Source: Acidobacteriaceae bacterium
GTDB lineage: Bacteria; Acidobacteriota; Terriglobia; Terriglobales; Acidobacteriaceae
Length of the DNA stretch: 36,304 nucleotides
Assembly (NCBI GenBank): GCA_030038435.1
Contig: JASHOY010000310.1
Span: forward strand, 1-36,304
Reading direction: 5' to 3'
This document shows, one piece after another, positions 16,112 to 23,390 of this stretch. The translations under genes were made by a program, and so were the position numbers. The notes under the pieces are model-generated. The model saw nothing but the letters and a program-made list of their open reading frames with translations, did no database searches and was not told the origin of the DNA. Within the stretch, counting starts at the first letter, position 1, and the number at the start of each line of letters is the position of its first letter.

Positions 16112-17131
16112 ATGAGAACCGCCCGATGGCTCCCGATGGCAGCCGCCTTAGCTGCTCTCGCGAGTCTTCCCCTTGCAGCGCAAGAAGCCAGCGCATCGGC
16201 AAGCCAGAGCGTGTCGGCCTCGGCCGCCGGCACGCATGTCAACCAGTCGTCGAATTCAGCCGCGCAAGCGAACGTCAACCATGAACACGTCAACGCAAGT
16301 GAAGCGGCAGCAGATTCATCGCGTGCCCAAAGCCGCTACTCTGATGCCGGCGCGAGCGGAGACAACGCGGCCGCAGCCCGGGCAAATATGCGTCCAGTGA
16401 GCGGCGAACTGGAGCGCAAGCTGGACTCGAAGACGGCCAGGGTCGGCGAGCCGGTGGTGCTGAAAACCACGAAAAAAATGAGAACTGCCGGCGGAATCGT
16501 CATCCCCAGCGGTTCGCGGCTCGTCGGGCACGTCACCGAAGTGCAGCCCCATACCAGGAGACATCAACCATCAAGCTTGGGAATTGCTTTTGATCGCGTG
16601 GAACTGAAGAATGGGCAAAGCTTCGCTATCCGCTCTGTCATTGCCTCGGTAAGCCCGAGCCCTGCGTCGCTTGAGGCGGCTTCCTTCGAGAATGAAAACG
16701 CCTTTGCCGGCCCAGCGGGGGGCGGCATGGCGGCCGGTGGCGGCGCTATGGGCGGCGGCAGCGCCGCAATCGGCCGGGCAAGCGGAGGCCTGATTGGAGG
16801 CGGCGCAGGCATGGTCGGCGGAGCGACATCGAACCTCGGTCGTGTCGGCTCTGGTCTGGCTTCGACGGCCGGCGGGACCATGAATGCAGGGGACAACGGC
16901 ATCAATGCCGCCGGAGATCTTGCCGGCGGAGCCTCGGGTGATTTGCACCGCGGTCTCGGCGGGTCGGCTGGAGCGGTGGGTTCGCTTGGCGCCCATGCCA
17001 CGGAAATTCCCGGCGTGATGCTCGACAGCAGCGTTGCGGGGAGCGCGTCAGGCATGCTTTTGGCCGCCCGGCAGAACGTCCAGCTTGAAAGCGGGACGCG
17101 AATGGTCCTGGACCTGGCGGCTGCCAAGTAA
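16112..17131 (+). CDS. Secreted Gly/Ala-rich protein with a TrbI/VirB10-like core segment
   Basis: The product has 339 aa. I choose ATG 16112 over GTG 16109 because GGAGGG is seven bases upstream. A signal peptide (TARWLPMAAALAALASLPLAAQEA) is followed by a Ser/Ala/Asn-rich segment. Next comes a compact beta domain (VSGELERKLDSKTARVGEP, VLKTTKKMRTAGGIVIPSGSRLVGHV, LGIAFDRVELKNGQSFAIRSVI) that resembles parts of TrbI/VirB10-like proteins. About 110 residues of Gly/Ala repeats such as GGGMAAGGGAMGGGSAA follow, and the C-terminus (NVQLESGTRMVLDLA) again looks beta-like. A cell-surface or envelope matrix role is possible. The sigma-54 promoter in front suggests it is induced by a specific stimulus. 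Confidence 0.7.
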   Translation: MRTARWLPMAAALAALASLPLAAQEASASASQSVSASAAGTHVNQSSNSAAQANVNHEHVNASEAAADSSRAQSRYSDAGASGDNAAAARANMRPVSGELERKLDSKTARVGEPVVLKTTKKMRTAGGIVIPSGSRLVGHVTEVQPHTRRHQPSSLGIAFDRVELKNGQSFAIRSVIASVSPSPASLEAASFENENAFAGPAGGGMAAGGGAMGGGSAAIGRASGGLIGGGAGMVGGATSNLGRVGSGLASTAGGTMNAGDNGINAAGDLAGGASGDLHRGLGGSAGAVGSLGAHATEIPGVMLDSSVAGSASGMLLAARQNVQLESGTRMVLDLAAAK

Positions 17132-17350
17132 GGTGGCTGCGATGTTCGCGGAAATGTGGAAGGAATGAAGCGGGGGCGATGCAGGTCTCGCCCCTGTATC
17201 ATTTCGGCACACTCGCAGTGACTGAGGTCTCGCAAACGCGTAATCTGGCGCTTCCAGTCCTCTATTTCGTAATATCGGCGCTGATGAGAAAAACTTGAGG
17301 CAGTAAACGTATTTCTTTTACGAATTGACCTGCCCAAAAGGAATGCTGCC

Positions 17351-17602
17351 ATGAACACCGGCTGTATCACCCAGGATGGTTTCGAAATCAGTCCCCGCTT
17401 TCGCCGCTCGGTCGAGCAGCGCATTGCCCGCCTGGAGAATGACGCCGCCTACGACGAGGCTCAGGTGGCCTCGCTCGATGACCTCGACCACATCCGCCGG
17501 CAGATGCGGCTGGTCGCTACCCAGCGCGCCGAAGCCCTGCGCATGAGGCTTTTTCTCGACCGCGCAAAAAACCGCCTGCCTAAGCCGACGACCACCCTGT
17601 GA
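17351..17602 (+). CDS. Small hypothetical protein, 83 aa
   Basis: The frame starts at ATG 17351 after AAAGGAA at a suitable distance. The product is charged and helical. Its middle (SVEQRIARLENDAAYDEAQVASLDDLDHIRRQMRLVATQRAEALRM, in one predicted helical run) looks like a coiled coil. It has no signal, membrane segment or Cys pair. I do not recognise a family. It stands alone between the Gly/Ala-rich gene and the porin, with a hairpin after it. A competing open frame on the other strand (17318-17638) lacks a good start. Confidence 0.5.
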   Translation: MNTGCITQDGFEISPRFRRSVEQRIARLENDAAYDEAQVASLDDLDHIRRQMRLVATQRAEALRMRLFLDRAKNRLPKPTTTL

Positions 17603-17623
17603 GGATCGGACCCTGCTGCGGTT

Positions 17624-17655
17624 GATGCTGCGGACCAACAGCGCTCCGCAGCATC
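17624..17655. terminator. 11-bp hairpin between convergent genes
   Basis: GATGCTGCGGA (17624-17634) pairs perfectly with TCCGCAGCATC (17645-17655) around a 10-nt loop. Outer bases (GACCC upstream, GGGGTC downstream) may lengthen the stem. There is no U-tract on either strand, so its termination strength is unsure. It separates the small ORF from the converging porin gene. Confidence 0.6.
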
Positions 17656-17685
17656 GGGGTCAAAAATAGACGCGGCGCTACCGCG

Positions 17686-18906
17686 TTAGCGCTCGGTCAG
17701 ATTGTTGCCGAAGATGAAGCCGATTTCCCCCATCAGTCGAGGCTGATCGGCATTGGTGCCGTTGGGGCCGAACACATCACCCGGCACATAGCTGCCCGCG
17801 TGCGTCCAGGAAAGGTCGCCGCGGATGTAAAAGCCACCCGTCTGGTAGGTAGGCGTCACCGTCCCGGAGACCGCGTCGCTGCCCGGCCCATAGAGCAGAT
17901 TCGCGCTGCTGTCGGTGGCGCTTCCTGAACTGGCGATATATTCGAAACGCACCGGGAGCGAGAAGCCGTGCTTGAAGGCGCGGCTGACCAGAATTGCTCC
18001 GCCCGTGGTTGACGTGCCCTTCGCTACGCCGGCGCGGGTGCTGGCGGGAACGTTCGAAAACTGGAAGTACGGCTGAACGATCCAGGCTCCCTTGGTGTAG
18101 GTGTAAATGACGTTGTAAATGCTGCTGTCATTCTGCAGAGGGGTCGCGGCGGTCTCGTAACCTGTGGCCCCGGCGTTGCCGCCCGCGACAAATGCCAGGC
18201 TGCTGGCCCCCTTGGTATAGGTCAAAATGCCGCTCAGCCAGGAATATCGATTCGAGTAATAACCATCATTCCAGCTCAGCGATGCTGAGAAATATTTGCC
18301 CAGCGTCTGGTTGACCTGAATGCCGCGGCTGATGGCCGGCTCCTGGTTCCACAACAGGCCGCGCTCAATGTTCATATTTTCAAAGGTGAAGGTATACTCG
18401 GCGCCAATGAGTGTGGGCAGCGAGCCGATTTGAAAGGATGTGTTCTTGCCTGCCGGGATCTTGAGAAAGGCTACAGGTACGGGGCCGTAGAAGTCGGTCA
18501 GCGTCTTGTCGGCGGGCAGAAACGGTGTTCCGAGAGAAGGCATGGTGTAAGCGCCGACCTGAACATAGAATTGAACGGGGCCGTCAGCCTTTTGAATGAA
18601 TATCTGTCCGTTGCTCAGCGTCGCCTGTCCGGTGTTGTCGCCGGGAACGTGATTGCCTTGCCACAGCCCTGAACCGGTAACGATGCCATTGGCGGCGAGT
18701 TTGCCGAATGGCCCCGAGCTGAAGGTAGCCGGAGGCAGCCACTGCAAAGGTCCGGTGACTGAAGGCGTGGGGAGCGGGCTCGGTGCGGCTGCTGCCGGGG
18801 CGGGAGCGGGGGCAGCGGAACTCTGGGCGGCAGCTCGCTGAACCGTTACTGCCACTCCAAATGCCAATACGCCAGTTGCTGTTGCCAGTCGAAAGAAACA
18901 CCTCAT
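17686..18906 (-). CDS. Outer-membrane beta-barrel porin, BBP2-like
   Basis: The 406-aa product has a signal peptide ending near VQRAAAQS, an Ala/Pro-rich linker (residues 30-52) and then a barrel of alternating amphipathic strands. Recognisable segments are GPVQFYVQVGAYTMPSLG, TSFQIGSLPTLIGAEYTFTFENMNIERGLLWNQEPAISRGIQVN in consecutive strands, YFSASLSWNDGYYSN and GFYIRGDLSWTH. They fit the putative beta-barrel porin-2 family (BBP2, PF07642 type), which I know in Acidobacteria and Planctomycetes. It should allow passive uptake of small solutes. AAAGGTGAGG precedes the ATG at 18906. It is divergent from an orphan response regulator, with a direct repeat pair 101-141 bases upstream of its start, so regulation by that protein is plausible. 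Confidence 0.82.
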   Translation of the reverse strand: MRCFFRLATATGVLAFGVAVTVQRAAAQSSAAPAPAPAAAAPSPLPTPSVTGPLQWLPPATFSSGPFGKLAANGIVTGSGLWQGNHVPGDNTGQATLSNGQIFIQKADGPVQFYVQVGAYTMPSLGTPFLPADKTLTDFYGPVPVAFLKIPAGKNTSFQIGSLPTLIGAEYTFTFENMNIERGLLWNQEPAISRGIQVNQTLGKYFSASLSWNDGYYSNRYSWLSGILTYTKGASSLAFVAGGNAGATGYETAATPLQNDSSIYNVIYTYTKGAWIVQPYFQFSNVPASTRAGVAKGTSTTGGAILVSRAFKHGFSLPVRFEYIASSGSATDSSANLLYGPGSDAVSGTVTPTYQTGGFYIRGDLSWTHAGSYVPGDVFGPNGTNADQPRLMGEIGFIFGNNLTER

Positions 18907-19006
18907 TTTCGGGCCTCACCTTTCTGAATGAATGTGGAGTTTAGGTCCATGTGCGTGACGCGAGATGTCACTGATTTTTAGCTGTTTTGATGACACCAGA
19001 AGGTCT

Positions 19007-19047
19007 CTAAAGTTCCCATAAAGATGGTCCTAAGGTTCCCATAAAGA
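19007..19047. promoter_or_regulatory. Pair of 18-bp direct repeats upstream of the porin, likely regulator sites
   Basis: CTAAAGTTCCCATAAAGA (19007-19024) recurs as CTAAGGTTCCCATAAAGA (19030-19047) with one mismatch. The start-to-start spacing is 23 bp, about two helical turns. Same-face tandem sites are typical for OmpR/PhoB-family regulators, and an OmpR-type response regulator gene starts 295 bases away. The rest of the 435-bp interval (18907-19341) shows no gene. A 7-bp inverted repeat CTCGGAG/CTCCGAG lies near 19170-19200. Confidence 0.65.
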
Positions 19048-19341
19048 AAAGCAGGTCTTTCCCTCAAAGGTTTATAAGGGTCTCTACGAGAATGAACTTG
19101 GATTTATCCCGGTCATTATGCAATCCTGATTCTGCATTTGTTATGAGGCGGGCCCGCTCTTCCTGGTCGAATCTCGGAGCGCACTGCATTCCGTTCTCCG
19201 AGTCCCAGCTTTGAATCCCCCGCGCGCGGAAAAGCACGGGCATATTCGAAGACGGTATGAGGGGGCCGGTCCCGATCACCGCTAAAGCAGCCGCGGGATA
19301 CTCTTTATCTCTGGGACGGCCGATTCGTAAGGAGTTCGAAT

Positions 19342-20100
19342 TTGAATACGGAAAAGAGCATCCGCGTGCTGCTCGTCGATGATGAACCCGCCATTCGCAG
19401 GTCGCTGCGGCTGCCGCTTCAGGAACTGGGCTTCCTGATTGTCGAAGCGTCGCGCGGCGAAGAGGCGCTGCACCTGGCCAGAGGAGACAGCTTTGACGTC
19501 GTCCTGCTGGACATCAACATGCCCGGGATCGGCGGCATGAAAACCCTGGAGAGGCTGCGCGCCTTGGCGCCACGGCTTCCCATCTTAATGCTCACCGTGC
19601 GCGACGACGAAAGAGACAAGGTCGAGGCCTTGGAGAAAGGCGCCGACGACTACATCACCAAACCCTTCAGCTTTCGCGAATGCCTGGCGCGCATTCGCTC
19701 CGCGGTACGGCGCGCGCAAACGCCGGAACGGCCCGAGGATCTGCCCATCACCATCGGCGAAATCGAAGTGCAGCCAGCGCGCCGAAGCGTGAAAAAGTCC
19801 GGCCAGCCTATACGCCTGACGCCAAAGGAATACGACATCCTTTATTACCTGATGGCCCATGCCGGCCGCGCCGTGACTCATGGCAAGCTTCTCACTTCCG
19901 TATGGGGCGCGCAGTACCGGCAGGAAGTAGACTACCTGCGCACTTTCGTGCGCCAATTGCGCAAGAAGATCGAGGATGATCCGTCGAATCCGCAATATCT
20001 GCTGACTGACACTTGCGTAGGATATCGATTCGCCGAGGAAATCCCTCTTGCCGGTAACAGCGAATCCGCCTCCAGTGGCGCTTACTACCCCTTGACATAA
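19342..20100 (+). CDS. OmpR/KdpE-type response regulator (orphan)
   Basis: The 252-aa product has a receiver domain (residues 7-122) with the acidic pair Asp13/Asp14, phospho-acceptor Asp57 (VVLLDINMPG), Thr85 and Lys107 (DDYITKPFS). A winged-helix effector domain (about 140-235) follows, with IRLTPKEYDILYYLM, the recognition region VDYLRTFVRQLRKKIEDD and CVGYRF. Sequence style (LLVDDEP, RLTPKEY, VDYLRVFV-like) is nearest KdpE. Translation starts at TTG 19342 with AAGGAG seven bases before it. No histidine kinase or kdp gene is nearby. It lies between the divergent porin and the redox cluster and could control either. Its stop codon overlaps a TTGACA (20092-20097) that lacks a good -10 partner. 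Confidence 0.9.
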   Translation: MNTEKSIRVLLVDDEPAIRRSLRLPLQELGFLIVEASRGEEALHLARGDSFDVVLLDINMPGIGGMKTLERLRALAPRLPILMLTVRDDERDKVEALEKGADDYITKPFSFRECLARIRSAVRRAQTPERPEDLPITIGEIEVQPARRSVKKSGQPIRLTPKEYDILYYLMAHAGRAVTHGKLLTSVWGAQYRQEVDYLRTFVRQLRKKIEDDPSNPQYLLTDTCVGYRFAEEIPLAGNSESASSGAYYPLT

Positions 20101-20123
20101 GCCGCGGTTATCAGGTGCGATTC

Positions 20124-20137
20124 GTGATCATGATCAC
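20124..20137. promoter_or_regulatory. CRP/FNR-type palindrome at a class II promoter position
   Basis: GTGATCATGATCAC is a perfect 14-bp palindrome. It matches both the CRP form (GTGA-N6-TCAC) and the FNR form (TGAT-N4-ATCA). Weaker outer arms (CAGG..CGA / TCGCCTG) extend the symmetry to about 34 bp. Its centre (20130.5) is 41.5 bases before 20172. A -10-like AATGAT (20160-20165) also predicts a start at about 20172. That is the classic class II activator arrangement, and it leaves the ATG at 20175 almost leaderless. Confidence 0.62.
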
Positions 20138-20174
20138 TGTCGCCTGACGCCCACACAGCAATGATGTTGTGTGC

Positions 20175-21839
20175 ATGGCAAGCGCCCCGGCAACAACGCC
20201 GAAAACCGTGAAGCTGCCGCTTCTGCGCAGGATCTCGCAGATTTTCTTTCTGCTCCTCTTCCTTGGACTGCTAATTCTGACTTCGCTGCGCTCCACGCCA
20301 GGCGTGGCCGGCGACCTTCATGTGCACGCGCCGGTGCGCCTGTTCTTTGAGTGGGACCCGCTGGTCGCCCTGGGCAATGCGCTGGCCACGCACGCTCTTT
20401 ATCGTGGCCTGCTCTGGAGCCTCGTCATCCTGCTGCCGACGCTCTTTCTCGGCCGATTCTTTTGCGGCTGGATTTGCCCTCTCGGCACCCTGCAACACTT
20501 CCTCGGCAGTTGGCGGTCCGAGGCCAAGCGCGGTAAACAGCGTATCGAATCGAATCGCTACAAGCGCTGGCAAACGGTTAAATATGTGGTGCTGATCGCC
20601 GGCCTCGCGGCGGCCTGCTTCGGAACCATGCTGATCGGATGGCTCGATCCTTTCAGCCTGCTGGTGCGCTCGGTTGGGCTCTCTATTCTGCCGGCGTTCA
20701 ATTACGCAGTACGCGCCGTGCTGGCGCCGCTTGAGCACAGCCATTCCGGCGCCATCAGCGGAACCAGCGCGATCCTTCATGATGTGCTGCAATTCACGGT
20801 GCTGGATTTCCGCCAATCGCACTTTGCGCAGGGAGTTTTTCTGGGCGTTGTTTTTATTCTCATTCTGGCCGCCAGTCTCCGTGTAACGCGATTGTGGTGC
20901 CGTGCCATTTGTCCACTGGGTGCCTTATTGGGCGCAGTCTCGCGCTGGTCTGTCCTGGGCCTGCATAAGGACGCGGCCTCATGCGATAAATGCAACCGCT
21001 GCCTGTTGAATTGCCAGGGGGGCGACGATCCCATCGGCGGTGCGAACTGGCGCAAGTCAGAGTGCCTGATGTGCATGAACTGCGTGGGCAGTTGTCCGCA
21101 CTCTAGTTTGCAGTTTCGCTTCTTCCGCAAAGAAAAGGAAGTGGCTTCGCCGGACCTCGGCCGGCGCCGCGCGGTTACCGGACTGGCCGCGGGTGCTGTC
21201 GCGGTTCCGCTTATCCGCGCTAACACCGGGATGGGCAAAGATCGCCATGACCGGCTGCTGCGCCCCCCGGGATCGCTGCAAGAGTCCGATTTTCTTTCCC
21301 GCTGCATCCGCTGCGGCGAGTGCATGAAGGTATGTCCCAACAACTCGCTGCATCCCACCCTCGAAGAGGCCGGATTCGAAGGACTATGGACACCCACACT
21401 GGTGCCCCGCGTCGGGTATTGCGAGCCTAGCTGCGTGCTGTGCTCGGAAGTTTGCCCCACCGGAGCAATCTGGCAAATCACGCCCGCTGAAAAGGGCTGG
21501 GTTGTTGGAGTGGGTCAAGAGAAGAGACAGCCGGTGCGCCTGGGCACTGCATTCTACGATCGCGGCCACTGCCTGCCCTGGGCTATGGCCACCGATTGCA
21601 TTGTGTGCGAGGAGTGGTGCCCGGTCTCGCCCAAGGCGATTTTTCTCGAAGAGGAGAAAGTGGTGGACTCGGCGGGCAATATCAAGATGCTCAAACAGCC
21701 GCACATCGATCCAAGCCGGTGCGTAGGCTGCGGCGCCTGCGAATACGCCTGCCCCATCCAGGACCACCCGGCGGTTTACGTGACCAGCATTGGAGAAAGC
21801 CGTTCGCCTTCGAGCCAGATTCTGCTCAGCCGAAGTTAA
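20175..21839 (+). CDS. NapH-NapG-like fusion polyferredoxin, membrane bound, six 4Fe-4S motifs
   Basis: The 554-aa product combines two proteins that are usually separate. Residues 15-310 are NapH/NosR-like: several membrane helices, two CxxxCP motifs (FCGWICPLG at 97-104, WCRAICPLG at 241-249) and two 4Fe-4S clusters (CDKCNRCLLNC at 270-280, CLMCMNCVGSCP at 297-308). Residues 329-347 (GRRRAVTGLAAGAVAVPL) look like an internal twin-arginine segment, as at the start of NapG/MauM. The NapG-like half follows with four clusters: CIRCGECMKVCP (377-388), CEPSCVLCSEVCP (416-428), CLPWAMATDCIVCEEWCP (466-483) and CVGCGACEYACP (517-528). NapGH-type modules oxidise quinol and pass electrons to the periplasm. 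There is no Shine-Dalgarno; the ATG at 20175 (or GTG 20169) may be nearly leaderless. It is the first gene of a four-gene cluster. Confidence 0.9.
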   Translation: MASAPATTPKTVKLPLLRRISQIFFLLLFLGLLILTSLRSTPGVAGDLHVHAPVRLFFEWDPLVALGNALATHALYRGLLWSLVILLPTLFLGRFFCGWICPLGTLQHFLGSWRSEAKRGKQRIESNRYKRWQTVKYVVLIAGLAAACFGTMLIGWLDPFSLLVRSVGLSILPAFNYAVRAVLAPLEHSHSGAISGTSAILHDVLQFTVLDFRQSHFAQGVFLGVVFILILAASLRVTRLWCRAICPLGALLGAVSRWSVLGLHKDAASCDKCNRCLLNCQGGDDPIGGANWRKSECLMCMNCVGSCPHSSLQFRFFRKEKEVASPDLGRRRAVTGLAAGAVAVPLIRANTGMGKDRHDRLLRPPGSLQESDFLSRCIRCGECMKVCPNNSLHPTLEEAGFEGLWTPTLVPRVGYCEPSCVLCSEVCPTGAIWQITPAEKGWVVGVGQEKRQPVRLGTAFYDRGHCLPWAMATDCIVCEEWCPVSPKAIFLEEEKVVDSAGNIKMLKQPHIDPSRCVGCGACEYACPIQDHPAVYVTSIGESRSPSSQILLSRS

Positions 21840-21853
21840 GGGAGTTGAAGCCG

Positions 21854-22348
21854 ATGATATTAACGCCACGAAGCTGGAAAACGGTCAGCGCCTTGCTGGC
21901 GCTCGCGCTGTTGTTAACCGCTGAAGGATGCAGAAACTCGAAGCAGCCATTCCCGGCCTCGGGAGTTGTTGCGGGTTGGCAGAAAACCAGCGACACACGC
22001 ACATATGCTGCGAAAGATCTTTGGCAATACATCGACGGCGAAGCGGAGGAATACCTCAGCGCCGGCGTCGTTTCTGCATCCACATCCGATTACAAATACC
22101 AGGACGGACTGGAGGCAGCCGTCGACATATTCACCATGGGCAACTCCGCCGATGCAGCGAAGATGTTCGGCTCCAAATCGGAAAAAGGCGGCAGGAGTGT
22201 GCAAATGGGTGACCAGGGCGTTGCATACAACCAAAGCGTGACGTTTCGCAAGGGACCGTACCTCGTTCACATCGTCGGATATGAATCGACCCCCGATGCA
22301 CCTCAGGCTCTTTTGGCGCTGGCCCATGGTGTTGAAGCGAAGCTTTGA
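21854..22348 (+). CDS. DUF6599-family exported protein, probable lipoprotein
   Basis: The 164-aa product starts at ATG 21854 with GGGAG upstream, 14 bases after the polyferredoxin stop. The in-frame ORF upstream to 21596 is not used. A hydrophobic signal (VSALLALALLLTAEGC) ends at Cys26. The lipobox (AEGC) is imperfect, so lipidation is likely but not certain. The body matches what I recall of DUF6599: a Trp early in the domain, RTYAAKDLWQYIDGEAEEYLSAG, and a beta-rich core (AAVDIFTMGNSADAAKMFG, NQSVTFRKGPYLVHIVGYE). Function is unknown. Lying between an electron-transfer protein and two exported DUF362 proteins, it may be an envelope partner of that chain. Confidence 0.8.
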   Translation: MILTPRSWKTVSALLALALLLTAEGCRNSKQPFPASGVVAGWQKTSDTRTYAAKDLWQYIDGEAEEYLSAGVVSASTSDYKYQDGLEAAVDIFTMGNSADAAKMFGSKSEKGGRSVQMGDQGVAYNQSVTFRKGPYLVHIVGYESTPDAPQALLALAHGVEAKL

Positions 22349-22385
22349 GTTTATGCCGTCGCCTTCAGGCAGTCAGGAGGAAATG

Positions 22386-23378
22386 ATGAAGAGTCGCCGC
22401 GAGTTTTTGAAAGATGCCGCCGGAGCCGCGCTTTGGGGTGCCCAAGGCAGCTTTGAATGGGCCCAAAAACCAGGTCAGCGGATTTCCGGCGCCAGGTCCC
22501 GCGTTGTGGTGGCCCGGGATGCCGGGCTGCGCATCCAGGGTTCACAACCTGACGAACAGAACGTGCTGGCGCTGCTGGACAAGGCGATGACCGCTTATTC
22601 CGGTCGAACAGCGCCGGCCGAAGCATGGCGATACCTGGTGCCGCGCGATACGGTGATCGGGCTGAAAGTCAATGGCCTTGGCGGGCGAGGCATTTCTACA
22701 CACGCGGTGTTGGTCCACGCCATCTGTGAGCGGCTGCAGCAGGCCGGCGTACCGGCGGGAAATATCGTCGTTTGGGACCGCAATGCGCGCGACCTCGAGG
22801 CCTGTGGAATGAACCTCGGCACCGATCGAAGCCGCGTCCGATGCTACGGATCGGACGTAGCGGGCTTTGAAGATACCGCCGTACATTGTGGCTCAGCTCA
22901 ACTTCGGCTGTCGAGGGTTCTCACGCGCGATTGCGACATGGTGATCAGTGTGCCCATCCTCAAAGATCACACCATGTCCGGCATAACGTTTTCGATGAAG
23001 AATATGTATGGGGTTATCGATCGTCCCTATCTGCTGCACGGCGATAACTGCAATCCCGGTGTGGCCGACGTGAACGCCTTGTCTGCTGTGCGCGATAAAG
23101 TGCGCTTCACTATTGGCGACGCGCTCACATCGGTTTACGAGGGCGGCCCGGTGTATTCCCCCGAGCATTTATGGCGCCCGAATGCGCTCATCGTGGGCGA
23201 AGACCGCGTAGCCGTGGACCAGTCCGCATGGCAGATGCTCGACCGCAAGCGTGTTGAAGAAGGGCTGTCGACGCTGAAAGACGCGGGCCGCGAGCCTCGT
23301 TATATAGCCACGGCGGCCGATGCGGCACACCGGCTCGGCACCAACGATCCGCGGCGAATCCAATTGCTGGAAGTGTGA
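22386..23378 (+). CDS. DUF362 protein with twin-arginine signal (first copy)
   Basis: The 330-aa product starts at ATG 22386, five bases after AGGAGG; the ATG at 22383 is too close. The N-terminus MKSRREFLKDAAGAALWG is a Tat signal with the full SRRxFLK motif, so the folded protein should be exported. DUF362 features are VIGLKVNGLGGRGIS, VLVHAICERLQQAGVPAGNIVVWDRN, DMVISVPILKDHTMSGITFSMKN followed by MYGVI, a nearby DNCNPG segment and DRVAVDQSAWQML. There is no CxxC cluster, unlike DUF362 proteins fused to ferredoxin, so electrons would have to come from a separate donor such as the polyferredoxin encoded upstream. Its biochemical role is unknown. Confidence 0.85.
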   Translation: MKSRREFLKDAAGAALWGAQGSFEWAQKPGQRISGARSRVVVARDAGLRIQGSQPDEQNVLALLDKAMTAYSGRTAPAEAWRYLVPRDTVIGLKVNGLGGRGISTHAVLVHAICERLQQAGVPAGNIVVWDRNARDLEACGMNLGTDRSRVRCYGSDVAGFEDTAVHCGSAQLRLSRVLTRDCDMVISVPILKDHTMSGITFSMKNMYGVIDRPYLLHGDNCNPGVADVNALSAVRDKVRFTIGDALTSVYEGGPVYSPEHLWRPNALIVGEDRVAVDQSAWQMLDRKRVEEGLSTLKDAGREPRYIATAADAAHRLGTNDPRRIQLLEV

Positions 23379-23390
23379 CGAGAGAAGAAA

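Noticed and set aside
20092-20120. TTGACA overlapping the response-regulator stop as promoter of the redox cluster
   Set aside because: At 17 bases the -10 position reads GTGCGA, which is a poor match; the CRP/FNR-centred promoter further down fits better.
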